Positions 51,601-59,191 of a DNA stretch of 64,000 bases are shown in pieces. How positions within the stretch are numbered: position 1 is the first letter of the stretch; every line of letters starts with the position of its first letter. The stretch covers positions 37,101 through 101,100 of the forward strand of contig NZ_JABFDK010000010.1 in the NCBI RefSeq assembly GCF_013403865.1, written 5' to 3'. This DNA comes from Winogradskyella costae (lineage in GTDB: Bacteria; Bacteroidota; Bacteroidia; Flavobacteriales; Flavobacteriaceae). Under the pieces are notes generated by a model. It saw only the letters and a list, made by a program, of their open reading frames with translations, did no database searches and was not told the origin of the DNA. Position numbers and translations under genes: made by a program.

Positions 51601-54264
51601 TTAGGGGGCACGCCAAATGTTGGTGGAACGTGGTCTCCGACACTTGCTAGTGGCACAGGGATTTTTGATCCCAGTATTGATGCTGCTGGTTTGTATACTT
51701 ATACAATTTCAAGCGTAAGTCCTGCTTGTCCTGATGCAACGGCTACAGTTGAAGTTTCTATTTCACAAGGTCCAAATGCAGGAAATGATGGAACACTAAA
51801 TTTATGTGATTCAACAAATACAGTAGATTTATTTGATAGTCTTTCTGGAACTCCTGAAATTGGCGGAACTTGGTCTCCTGCTCTAAATAGTGGCACCGGA
51901 GTTTTAGACCCTAATACTGATCCAGAAGGTATTTATACCTATACATTAAACAATTCTTGTGGCACGAGTTCTGCAACTGTTGACGTTTCTTTTTCAGACA
52001 CTAATGATGCTGGTACTGATGGGGCAATTGATTTCTGCAGTATTGACACAGGATCAGACTTATTTAATAGTTTAGGTGGCACACCTGATGTTGGAGGGAC
52101 ATGGTCACCTTCCTTAAATAGTGGAACAGGAATTTTTGATCCTAGTATTGATGCTGCAGGTTCTTATACCTATACAATTTCTAGCCCTAATTGTCCTGAT
52201 GCTATGGCTTCGGTTATCGTTTCAGTTGCCCAAGGACCAAATGCAGGAAGTGATGGAACCCTAAACTTATGTGATTCAACTAATGCAGTAGATTTATTTG
52301 ATAGTCTTGCAGGCACACCTGAAACAGGAGGAACTTGGTCGCCAGCCCTAAATAGTGGTTCCGGAATTTTTGACCCAGCTATAGACCCAGAAGGCAATTA
52401 TACTTATATAGTAACTAATTCTTGTGGTTTTAGTACCGCCACTGTTGACGTTTCTTTATCTTCTACTAACGATGCAGGAACAGATGGATCAATTAATTTT
52501 TGTAGTACAGATACAGCGGTAGATTTATTTAATAGTTTAGGCGGAACTCCAGATATTGGAGGAACGTGGTCACCTACGCTCACAAGTGGAACTGGAATAT
52601 TTAATCCTAGCACTGATACTGCTGGTTCTTATACCTATACTATTTCTAGCCCTACTTGTCCTGATGCTACAGCAACAGTCATCGTCTCTCTTTCTCAAGA
52701 ACCTGATGCAGGAAATGATGGGACATTAAATTTATGTGACTCAATAGATACTGTCGATTTATTTGATAGTCTTTCTGGTACACCTGAAACTGGTGGAACT
52801 TGGTCGCCTGTGCTAAATAGTGGTAATGGAGTTTTAGATCCTAATATAGATTTAGAAGGTACTTACACTTATACCATTACTAACTCTTGTGGTACAAATT
52901 CTGCAACAGTAGCGGTATCTTTTTCAGGTAATAATAACGCAGGAACAGATGGAATAATTGAATTATGTAGTAATTCTCCAATTATTGATTTATTTGATGT
53001 TTTAGGAGGTGATCCTGATGTTGGAGGAACATGGTCTCCACAACTTACAAGTGGAACCGGAATATTTGATCCAAGCATTGATATTCCTAGAACGTATACC
53101 TATACCATTTCTAGTGCTGGTAATGCCTGTCCTAGTGATACCTCTAAAGTTGTTGTATCAATTATACCAGACCCAAATGCAGGAAGTGATACGGCACTCA
53201 ATTTGTGTATCGACGAAACAGGAACAGTAGACCTATTTGACAGTCTTGGAGGTATACCAGATATAGGAGGAGTTTGGACACCTGCGCTAACAAGTGGAAC
53301 TGGTGTTTACGATCCAATGATAGACCCTGTAGGTGTTTACACCTATACCGTTACTTCTGAAACATGTGGATTAACAGACTCCGCAGATGTAACCGTAAGT
53401 ATCATCGATATTCCAGACATTTCAGGCTTCACCATGTCAATAATTAATGATATTGTTTGTGTTGGTTTAGAAGAAGTTACGATTGATATAACAGGTGCTA
53501 ATCAATTGCCAGATGGAGAATATTCTATAGTGTATGAGCTTACCAATGCTAATAATTCAGTAAATACAATAGCCATTACTATCGTCGGAGGTAATGCTAT
53601 GTTTACTATTCCACAATCTTTATTACCTAATTCAGGTTTAACATCCGTTACACTTACTCAATTATTCGTTTTAGGCCAAAATTGTAGTGCTATTACAGAT
53701 GCTGTAGAACCTGTAATTATATCAATAGAAAATTTACCAACACCTCAAATTATTAGTAGTGGTGATGAATTTTGCTCGGAAGACAATCCAACAATAGCAG
53801 ACCTATCAGCTAATATTATTAATGAAGAAATTGTTATATGGTATAATCAACCAACTGAAGGTACTCCTTATGATAATACAGAAATATTGCAAGAAGGGGT
53901 TACATATTACGGAGTTTTAACATCGGAAGATGGTTGTGAAAGCGTAACAAGATTAGAAGTTAGTATCGATTTTATTACTTGTGTAGACGAACTTTTAATT
54001 CCTGATGGATTCTCTCCAAATGGAGATCCTATTAACCCAGTCTTTGACATCATCAATTTAGATATATTGTACCCTAACTTTAAGCTAAGTATATTTAACC
54101 GATATGGAAATATACTTTATGAAGGAGATATTAATTCTCCTAAATGGGATGGTACATCAAAAAACAGTAATACAGTGCTTCCTGCTGGTGTCTATTTTTA
54201 TATTATAGAATTTAATGATGGCCAACGCCAACCACAACAAGGGAGAGTTTATCTGAATAGATAA
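48604..54264 (+). CDS. Giant repetitive T9SS type B surface protein (gliding/adhesin type)
   Basis: 1886 residues. Signal peptide (to about 31, TAVNAQ), three Ig-like Cys-containing modules (about 32-265), then seventeen tandem repeats of about 77-80 residues (267 to about 1605). Each has the pattern NAGTDG-LxLC, DLFDSLGGTP, GGTWSPAL, SGTGIFDPSIDxxGxYTYT and SATVxVS. Two further domains and the T9SS type B C-terminal domain (GFSPNGDPINPVFDIINLD, LSIFNRYGNILYEG) follow. It is exported by T9SS and displayed on the surface, with PorP/SprF and OmpA genes behind it, as for SprB-type gliding adhesins. Adhesion is inferred; the sequence contains no known lectin domain. Confidence 0.92.
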   Translation: MKAKQYSFKRYPIQLAFLLISIFCGLTAVNAQCPTVTNSSQSLCDVQSVLVGDLQAIDNGGGVVWYDSPTSTVPLLDSDSLINGEDYYADDNSGSCGTRARVDITVYGPPVGDNFQGVCLDDPLLATVSNLIAIGNDVQWYLSSSGGAPLNETDILSDNTIYYADQASPDGSCRTSRLSVLVLVGSTPVPTGDMVQNFCVTTEFTPTIGDLVASGNNNWYISLFSALELPPSTPLINGQTYYATTLDPPCESTGRLAVLAILDNAPNAGEDNILDICNNTNATVNLFTELQGTPDSGGIWTPALNSGTGIFDPSIDAEGTYTYTVSSNNSCPDESATVTVTLIPETNAGTDGTLELCSTSDVVDLFLSLGGAPETGGVWSPTLASGTAEFNPAIDSDGIYTYTVSGTPPCMDTTATVTVSVTPFKDPGEDGSIDICNSTGTIDLFNSLGGTPDSGGIWSPALNSGTGIYDPSIDSPGTYTYEFAGNTPCPDESATVTVVVNPLPNAGSNVILEICSSNLATVDLFDSLGGTPETGGTWLPALNSGTGFFNPSVDAAGIYTYTVAGISPCPDASANVNVIIITEPNAGLDATIDICSNIGTFDLFDYLGGTPEIGGTWSPALSSGTSIYDPLIDSNDTYTYTILGTSPCADATATITLTVTPFLDAGIDAAITVCSDDSTIDLFDSLGGTPEVGGTWSPALISGTGFFDPSIDTEGTYTYTTAGTEPCSDDSAIVVVTLEQSPNAGTNGTLLLCSLSNTADLFDSLNGTPQTGGVWSPALASGTGVFDPNSDTDGIYTYTISSICGDVSANVSVTTIDANNAGTNGSVEFCSTETITVDLFDRLGGTPDVGGTWSPALASGTGMFNSSLDTANSYTYTVSNSTTLCPDDSATVLISILQGPNAGNDSTLNLCNSTNSVNLFDSLAGSPDAGGTWSPTLNSGTGVLDPNIDSEGIYTYAINNSCGTSSATVDVSFSNTNDAGTDGSIALCSTDTSIDLFNSLGGTPNVGGTWSPTLASGTGIFDPSIDAAGLYTYTISSVSPACPDATATVEVSISQGPNAGNDGTLNLCDSTNTVDLFDSLSGTPEIGGTWSPALNSGTGVLDPNTDPEGIYTYTLNNSCGTSSATVDVSFSDTNDAGTDGAIDFCSIDTGSDLFNSLGGTPDVGGTWSPSLNSGTGIFDPSIDAAGSYTYTISSPNCPDAMASVIVSVAQGPNAGSDGTLNLCDSTNAVDLFDSLAGTPETGGTWSPALNSGSGIFDPAIDPEGNYTYIVTNSCGFSTATVDVSLSSTNDAGTDGSINFCSTDTAVDLFNSLGGTPDIGGTWSPTLTSGTGIFNPSTDTAGSYTYTISSPTCPDATATVIVSLSQEPDAGNDGTLNLCDSIDTVDLFDSLSGTPETGGTWSPVLNSGNGVLDPNIDLEGTYTYTITNSCGTNSATVAVSFSGNNNAGTDGIIELCSNSPIIDLFDVLGGDPDVGGTWSPQLTSGTGIFDPSIDIPRTYTYTISSAGNACPSDTSKVVVSIIPDPNAGSDTALNLCIDETGTVDLFDSLGGIPDIGGVWTPALTSGTGVYDPMIDPVGVYTYTVTSETCGLTDSADVTVSIIDIPDISGFTMSIINDIVCVGLEEVTIDITGANQLPDGEYSIVYELTNANNSVNTIAITIVGGNAMFTIPQSLLPNSGLTSVTLTQLFVLGQNCSAITDAVEPVIISIENLPTPQIISSGDEFCSEDNPTIADLSANIINEEIVIWYNQPTEGTPYDNTEILQEGVTYYGVLTSEDGCESVTRLEVSIDFITCVDELLIPDGFSPNGDPINPVFDIINLDILYPNFKLSIFNRYGNILYEGDINSPKWDGTSKNSNTVLPAGVYFYIIEFNDGQRQPQQGRVYLNR
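49402..53416 (+). repeat. Seventeen tandem repeats of about 236 bp inside the surface protein gene
   Basis: Repeat starts are marked by NAG/DAG followed by xDG. Repeats 9 to 16 alternate between two subtypes: type A begins NAGNDGTLNLC and ends SCGTSSATVDVSF, and type B begins DAGTDGSIxxC and ends CPDATATVxVS. The A-B pair recurs every 465-470 bp (near 51301, 51771, 52237 and 52700), so the last enlargement was by two-repeat units. Confidence 0.88.
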
Positions 54265-54279
54265 TTATGACATATTAAA

Positions 54280-55218
54280 ATGATACGTAAATTAACAACA
54301 TATTGTATTGCGATTATAACTCTATTCTTAGGGTTCTCATTACATGCGCAACAAGATCCTCAATTCACCCAATATATGTATAATATGAGTGTCATAAATC
54401 CTGCTTACGCAACTGATGATGATACTTCTATGAACTTTGGTTTAATTTACAGGTCACAATGGGCAAGCTCTGTTGGCGGTCCTACAACTGGCTCACTATT
54501 TATGCATTCTAAAATTACAGATCGCTTGGAAGGCGGGCTTTCTTTTGTTCATGATGAAATCGGTGATGTTGTAAAACAAACTAGTGCTTATGCTGATATT
54601 GCGTATGTTATTCCTGCAGGAGATAATTCTAGTTTATCTTTTGGAATAAAGGCAGGAGCAACATTTTACAGTACTAATTTTGATGGTTTCGTATATTCAG
54701 ATCCATTACCAGACCCTTTATTTGCAGAAAATATAAACAGAACGCTTCCCAATGTCGGAGCTGGTTTATATTATTTTTCGGAAAATTATTATTTAGGACT
54801 ATCCGTACCTAATTTATTACAAACCAAACACCTTCAAGATGATAGTGGAATTATTTCTGAAGCCTCTGAAAATATGCATGTATTTCTAACAGGTGGGTAT
54901 GTCTTAAATTTTGGAGATAATTTCAAATTTAAACCAGCATTTATGACTAAATATGTTAATAATGCACCATTGTCTGTAGATGTAACTGCCAATGTGTTAA
55001 TCCATAATAAGGTTGAGTTTGGGGTTGGTTATCGGTATGATGACTCCGTAACAGGTATGCTTAATTTTTCTATGTCGTCAGCGGTTCGTATTGGCTATGC
55101 TTACGACCATACAATCTCTAATTTAGGACGATTTAATTCTGGCTCGCACGAACTATTATTATTATTTAACATCGGTAATCTCGGAAAAGGCTACGATAAA
55201 TCCCCTAGATTTTTCTAA
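54280..55218 (+). CDS. PorP/SprF family T9SS membrane protein
   Basis: 312 residues. Signal peptide (to about 24, LHAQ), then the family start QDPQFTQYMYNMSVINPAYA and a barrel of about 14 strands (GLSFVHDEIGDV, VEFGVGYRYDDSV). It ends in ...SPRFF. SprF is needed for surface delivery of SprB in Flavobacterium johnsoniae, and each SprF-like protein usually serves the cargo encoded beside it. It lies 15 bp behind the giant surface protein gene. Confidence 0.94.
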   Translation: MIRKLTTYCIAIITLFLGFSLHAQQDPQFTQYMYNMSVINPAYATDDDTSMNFGLIYRSQWASSVGGPTTGSLFMHSKITDRLEGGLSFVHDEIGDVVKQTSAYADIAYVIPAGDNSSLSFGIKAGATFYSTNFDGFVYSDPLPDPLFAENINRTLPNVGAGLYYFSENYYLGLSVPNLLQTKHLQDDSGIISEASENMHVFLTGGYVLNFGDNFKFKPAFMTKYVNNAPLSVDVTANVLIHNKVEFGVGYRYDDSVTGMLNFSMSSAVRIGYAYDHTISNLGRFNSGSHELLLLFNIGNLGKGYDKSPRFF

Positions 55219-55228
55219 TAGAAGTCAC

Positions 55229-57112
55229 ATGAAAACCTTTAAACTATATATATTATTAGCAGCCTTAACAACAGGAACCCTGTGCTTTTCACAATCGTCT
55301 AAAAAAGCAAATACACTTTATAAAAACAAAGCGTATGTTGAGGCAGCAGAGATTTTTTCAAGTCTTCCAAAAACAGTTCATAATTTAACAAAATTAGGAG
55401 ATTGTTATTATTATAATTCTGAATTTGAAAAAGCGTATAAAGCATATAAGCAGGTTTTTGATGCTAAAATTAATACTGAGTTAACCGAGGATTTCTATTT
55501 TAAATATTTTCAAGTTTTAAAAGGCATTAAAAATTACGAAAAAGCAGATGAAATTTCAACACTATATCTAAATGATACTATAAACACACCCAAATTAAAA
55601 GCCTTACTAAAGCGTATAGTTCCTTATAAATATGAATTAAAAAATCTCACAGAAGATGTTGGAGGTTCAAGTTTCGGAATTGGACTTCATGGTGATAAAG
55701 TTGTTTTTGCATCTACTAAAAATATAGAGAATCCAAATTACAATTGGAATGGTAAACCCTATTTAGATTTATACGAAGGTGTTGTAACTAAAGGTGATGA
55801 TATGGCTTTAGATAGTATACAGCCTCTTAGCGATAATATTAATACGTCTAAGCAGCATGAAAGCAATGCCGTGTTTACTAAAGATGGTAAAACCATGTAT
55901 TTTTCTCGAAATCTAAAAAAACGAATCGATTTAGATTCAACAAAAATTGCAGTTGTTAGTATTTTTAAAGCAGATCTAGTTGAGGATGAGTGGACAAACA
56001 TAGCCCCTGTTTCTTTTTCAAGCGACACCTATTCCACAATGCACCCATCATTAAATAGTGACGAAACTCGATTATACTTCTCTAGTGATATGCCTAATAC
56101 TATAGGCTCTTTTGATATCTTCTATGTAGATGTTTATGCCGATAATTCTTTTGGAACTCCGATTAACCTAGGAGAAAATGTTAACACCATTCGCAGAGAA
56201 CAATTTCCTTTTATATCTAAAGATAGTACAATTTACTTTTCTTCAAATGGTAAACATGGATTTGGAGGTTTAGATCTTTTTGCTAGTCGTGTCAATAATT
56301 ATGAATTTTTGGAGGCTCTCAATTTAGGCGAAACTATAAATAGCGAAAAAGATGATTTTGCTTTTGTAGTTGTGGATTCCATTAATACAGGATATATCTC
56401 ATCTAACAGATCTGGTTTAGATAATATATATACATTTAAACGTATCGACAACAACAGAACTTATTTTATTGAGGGTTTAGTTACAGATAAAGTAACAGGT
56501 AAAATACTACCAAATACAACGGTCACATTATTTGATAAAAATGGTAATGTTATTGCAGAGCAATTAGTAGGTGAAGATGGACGGTATAAACTTCCAACGC
56601 AACCAAGTCAAAAATATTCGGTAGAAGGCTTTAAGCCAAAATACATTCCTCAACTAGAATTTTTTGACACCAATGATAAGGGTAATATTGAGTTTAATAT
56701 TGAGTTAGAAATTGAATCTTATAAGGATGCCGAGGAAATTGTTACGGATGACGATGAAGGCAATACATATATCGAATTAGAGAATATTTATTTCGATTTT
56801 GCAAAATGGGATATTAAACCTCAAGCAGCACGAACATTAGATGTATTAGTTGCTTTATTGACTAAATATCCAAGGATGGAAATCCAACTTGGTGCACATA
56901 CCGATTCTAGAGCAGGCTATGATTTTAACATGGACCTTTCTGAAAAAAGAGCACGTGCTACTTTAGAATATCTTGTAGAGAATGGCATACCTAGAGCACG
57001 TCTAACCTCAAAGGGGTATGGCGAAACGAAGCCATTAGTTCCTTGCGGTTCAAATTGTACGGAAACTGAATTTTCAATTAATAGACGTTGCGAATTCCTT
57101 ATTCTACGATAA
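55229..57112 (+). CDS. OmpA-family peptidoglycan-binding outer-membrane protein (PorE-like arrangement)
   Basis: 627 residues. Signal peptide (to about 21, LCFS), TPR-like helices (about 25-110), a WD40/PD40-type beta-propeller (about 150-400: YFSRNLKKRIDLDS, SSNGKHGFGGLDLFAS), a carboxypeptidase-regulatory-like domain (about 410-490) and a C-terminal OmpA domain (NIYFDFAKWDIKP, GAHTDSRAGYDFNMDLSEKR). This multi-domain order is that of PorE-type proteins in T9SS loci. It anchors the secretion or attachment complex to peptidoglycan. It is 10 bp behind the PorP/SprF gene. Confidence 0.92.
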   Translation: MKTFKLYILLAALTTGTLCFSQSSKKANTLYKNKAYVEAAEIFSSLPKTVHNLTKLGDCYYYNSEFEKAYKAYKQVFDAKINTELTEDFYFKYFQVLKGIKNYEKADEISTLYLNDTINTPKLKALLKRIVPYKYELKNLTEDVGGSSFGIGLHGDKVVFASTKNIENPNYNWNGKPYLDLYEGVVTKGDDMALDSIQPLSDNINTSKQHESNAVFTKDGKTMYFSRNLKKRIDLDSTKIAVVSIFKADLVEDEWTNIAPVSFSSDTYSTMHPSLNSDETRLYFSSDMPNTIGSFDIFYVDVYADNSFGTPINLGENVNTIRREQFPFISKDSTIYFSSNGKHGFGGLDLFASRVNNYEFLEALNLGETINSEKDDFAFVVVDSINTGYISSNRSGLDNIYTFKRIDNNRTYFIEGLVTDKVTGKILPNTTVTLFDKNGNVIAEQLVGEDGRYKLPTQPSQKYSVEGFKPKYIPQLEFFDTNDKGNIEFNIELEIESYKDAEEIVTDDDEGNTYIELENIYFDFAKWDIKPQAARTLDVLVALLTKYPRMEIQLGAHTDSRAGYDFNMDLSEKRARATLEYLVENGIPRARLTSKGYGETKPLVPCGSNCTETEFSINRRCEFLILR

Positions 57113-57132
57113 AAATGCTTACAAGATAAACT

Positions 57133-57633
57133 ATGGGACTGCCTAATGATATCGTTTTAAGACCTCGATTTAAGCTTGAAGTTAATTCGAATAACGAAAC
57201 TGTATTAGAAATTTTTGAGGCTATGAAAACGACTCAAGATGAATTTATAGTCTCTAGGGTAGATGATCACGTATTTATAAGGTTTCCCAAAAAAAATCAG
57301 CACTTTTGGTCCCCACAGCTGCATTTAGAGATTAACGCAGATACAAGCCATAAAGCAATTATTCATGGCCTATTTGGACCTAATCCAACAGTTTGGACTA
57401 TGTTTATGTTTTTTCATTTTATCGTAGCAACTTTATGTCTAGGCTTTGGAGTATGGGCATATACAAATGCTAGCTTAGGAAACTCTTATGCTATACAATT
57501 ATTTGCATCTCTATTTATGATCGTTATTTGGTTTGCCCTCTATTTTGCAGGTCGCTTAGGACGCACAAAAGGAAAACTAGAAATGCATCGACTACATAAT
57601 TTTATGGTAGAAACTATCAGTGCTTATCGTTGA
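57133..57633 (+). CDS. Membrane protein of unknown function
   Basis: 166 residues. A soluble N-terminal part of about 90 residues (DIVLRPRFKLEV, VDDHVFIRFPKKNQHFWSPQ), two membrane helices (about 92-112 and 120-140) and a basic C-terminus (GRLGRTKGKLEMHRLH). The layout resembles small membrane proteins of unknown function in Bacteroidota, but I do not recognise a family name. It is 20 bp behind the OmpA gene on the same strand, and its end overlaps the convergent era gene by 10 bp. Confidence 0.72.
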   Translation: MGLPNDIVLRPRFKLEVNSNNETVLEIFEAMKTTQDEFIVSRVDDHVFIRFPKKNQHFWSPQLHLEINADTSHKAIIHGLFGPNPTVWTMFMFFHFIVATLCLGFGVWAYTNASLGNSYAIQLFASLFMIVIWFALYFAGRLGRTKGKLEMHRLHNFMVETISAYR

Positions 57634-58505
57634 TTATAACCAAAACGTTTTAACTGATTCTGATTACTTCTCCAATTTTTATTTACTTTAACATACAATT
57701 CTAAGTGCACTTGCTTTCCAAAGAATTTTTCTAAATCTTTACGCGCTTCTACTCCTACACGTTTTAATGCAGAACCTTTATGTCCTATAATAATACCTTT
57801 CTGGGTTTCACGTTCAACCATTATAACAGAACGCATTCTGATAATATCAGCTTCTTCAAAAAACTCCTCTGTGTCTACTTCAACAGCATACGGAATTTCT
57901 TTCTTATAATGAATTAAGATTTTTTCTCTAATAGCTTCGTTTACAAAAAATCGTTCCGGTTTATCTGTTAATTGGTCTTTTGGATAAAATGCAGGAGACT
58001 CAGGTAATAGTTCAATGATTCTATCAAATACATTTTGAACGTTAAAACCTTCAGTTGCAGATATAGGAAAAAATTCAGCATTAGGCACTTTGCTTTGCCA
58101 CAATACGGATTGTTCCTCTAATTGTTCTTGATTAGATGTGTCAATCTTATTTAACAATAATAAAACAGGAATTTTAGAATTGGTAATTTTATTAAAGAAG
58201 GCTTCATCCTTTAGTTCCTTCTCACCAATTTCAACCATATAGATTAAAACATCAGCATCATCAAAAGCAGACTTTACAAAATCCATCATAGATTCTTGCA
58301 ATTCGTAAGCTGGTTTTATGATACCTGGTGTATCACTAAGAATGACCTGAAAATCTTCACCATTTACAATGCCTAAAATTCGATGTCTCGTTGTTTGTGC
58401 TTTCGATGTAATTATTGATAACTTTTCACCAATAAATGCATTCATCAAAGTCGATTTACCAACATTTGGATTACCTATAATATTTACAAAACCAGCTTTA
58501 TGCAT
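57624..58505 (-). CDS. era: GTPase Era
   Basis: 293 residues. GTPase motifs: GNPNVGKST (11-19), the effector region TTRHR, DTPG and NKID. The C-terminal KH domain binds 16S rRNA near its 3' end (IGHKGSALKRVGVEARKDLE, LYVKVNKNWR). Era assists 30S assembly and couples it to the cell cycle. The ATG is preceded by a candidate -7 element (TAACTTTG on the minus strand, 58522-58529), implying a very short leader. Confidence 0.96.
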   Translation of the reverse strand: MHKAGFVNIIGNPNVGKSTLMNAFIGEKLSIITSKAQTTRHRILGIVNGEDFQVILSDTPGIIKPAYELQESMMDFVKSAFDDADVLIYMVEIGEKELKDEAFFNKITNSKIPVLLLLNKIDTSNQEQLEEQSVLWQSKVPNAEFFPISATEGFNVQNVFDRIIELLPESPAFYPKDQLTDKPERFFVNEAIREKILIHYKKEIPYAVEVDTEEFFEEADIIRMRSVIMVERETQKGIIIGHKGSALKRVGVEARKDLEKFFGKQVHLELYVKVNKNWRSNQNQLKRFGYNQR

Positions 58506-58521
58506 ATTAATTATTTTAATG

Positions 58522-58529
58522 CAAAGTTA
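58522..58529 (-). promoter_or_regulatory. Candidate -7 element upstream of era
   Basis: TAACTTTG on the minus strand, 16 bp before the ATG of era. It fits TAnnTTTG but has no clear -33 partner. Confidence 0.35.
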
Positions 58530-58686
58530 AGATTAATAATGATTGTATCTATAAGAATCTTTTTTTCTAAACTGCAAGCGTTTTAGCCAAGTAGAAATGT
58601 CTTATTCTGATATAACGAAAAATTCTTACCTATATTAATTATAACTTTGTTTATATATGGATACTATTAAAAACAGAAGAAACAAA

Positions 58687-58715
58687 AAAAGTCTTTCCAA
58701 AAAGGAAAGACTTTT
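58687..58715 (-). terminator. Intrinsic terminator of the tRNA-Glu/rpsT transcript
   Basis: AAAAGTCTTTCC (58687-58698) and GGAAAGACTTTT (58704-58715) form a 12-bp stem with a 5-base loop. On the minus strand T residues follow. It is 22 bp after the rpsT stop. Confidence 0.88.
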
Positions 58716-58737
58716 ACTATTCTAGTAGAAACTACAA

Positions 58738-58989
58738 TTAGATTGCAGCAACATGTTTAGTTAACTGAGATTTTAAGTTACCAGCTTTATTAGCATGAAT
58801 AACATTTCTCTTTGCTAATTTATCTAACATACTGATAACAGAAGGTAACATAGTTTGCGCTTCTTTAGCATCAGTAATCTCACGTAATTTTTTTATAGCA
58901 TTACGAGTTGTCTTATGCTGATACTTATTAAGTACACGTCTCTTTTCGTTACTTCTTATTCTTTTTAAAGCTGACTTATGATTTGCCAT
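58738..58989 (-). CDS. rpsT: 30S ribosomal protein S20
   Basis: 83 residues, rich in Lys and Ala, with the standard S20 start MANHKSALKRIRSNEKR and the helical SMLDKLAKRNVIHANKAG near the end. S20 binds 16S rRNA at the bottom of the body of the small subunit. It lies 25 bp behind tRNA-Glu on the same strand, with the only clear promoter upstream of the tRNA and a terminator directly behind, so the two are probably cotranscribed. Confidence 0.97.
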   Translation of the reverse strand: MANHKSALKRIRSNEKRRVLNKYQHKTTRNAIKKLREITDAKEAQTMLPSVISMLDKLAKRNVIHANKAGNLKSQLTKHVAAI

Positions 58990-59014
58990 TATATTATTTT
59001 CTTATTAAAAATTG

Positions 59015-59086
59015 TAGCCCGTAGGGGAATCGAACCCCTCTTACATGGATGAAAACCATGCGTCCTAGCCGATAGACGAACGGGCC
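59015..59086 (-). tRNA. tRNA-Glu (anticodon TTC)
   Basis: The minus strand folds into a full cloverleaf. Acceptor arms are GGCCCGT and ACGGGCT with discriminator A; the anticodon stem CATGG / CCATG encloses the loop TTTTCAT with anticodon TTC, which reads GAA and GAG. The T arm is GGGG TTCGATT CCCC. CCA is not encoded. Length is 72 bases. Confidence 0.97.
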
Positions 59087-59137
59087 ATTTGGTTGTTAAA
59101 ATATTTAAATGAACCTGCAATGTTTCCATTGCGGGTG

Positions 59138-59167
59138 CAAATATACAACTATATTTCACTTTTGCAA
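59138..59167 (-). promoter_or_regulatory. Promoter of tRNA-Glu/rpsT
   Basis: On the minus strand TTG (59165-59167) is followed after 19 bp by TATATTTG (59138-59145), close to the Bacteroidota consensus. The transcript would start near 59131. The leader contains the hairpin GCAATG TTTC CATTGC (59117-59132). Confidence 0.7.
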
Positions 59168-59191
59168 CACCAATTTAATTTTTTTTTAAAA

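Noticed and set aside
49569..53078. A series of minus-strand open frames within the giant surface protein gene, with similar translations (for example MPLASVGDHVPPTFGVPPKL).
   Set aside because: They recur because the plus-strand repeat recurs; they have no independent starts, signals or families, and are shadows of the repeat.
47079..53416. Tandem repeats considered as a possible CRISPR array.
   Set aside because: Both tracts are in-frame coding repeats without unique spacers, and no cas genes are present.
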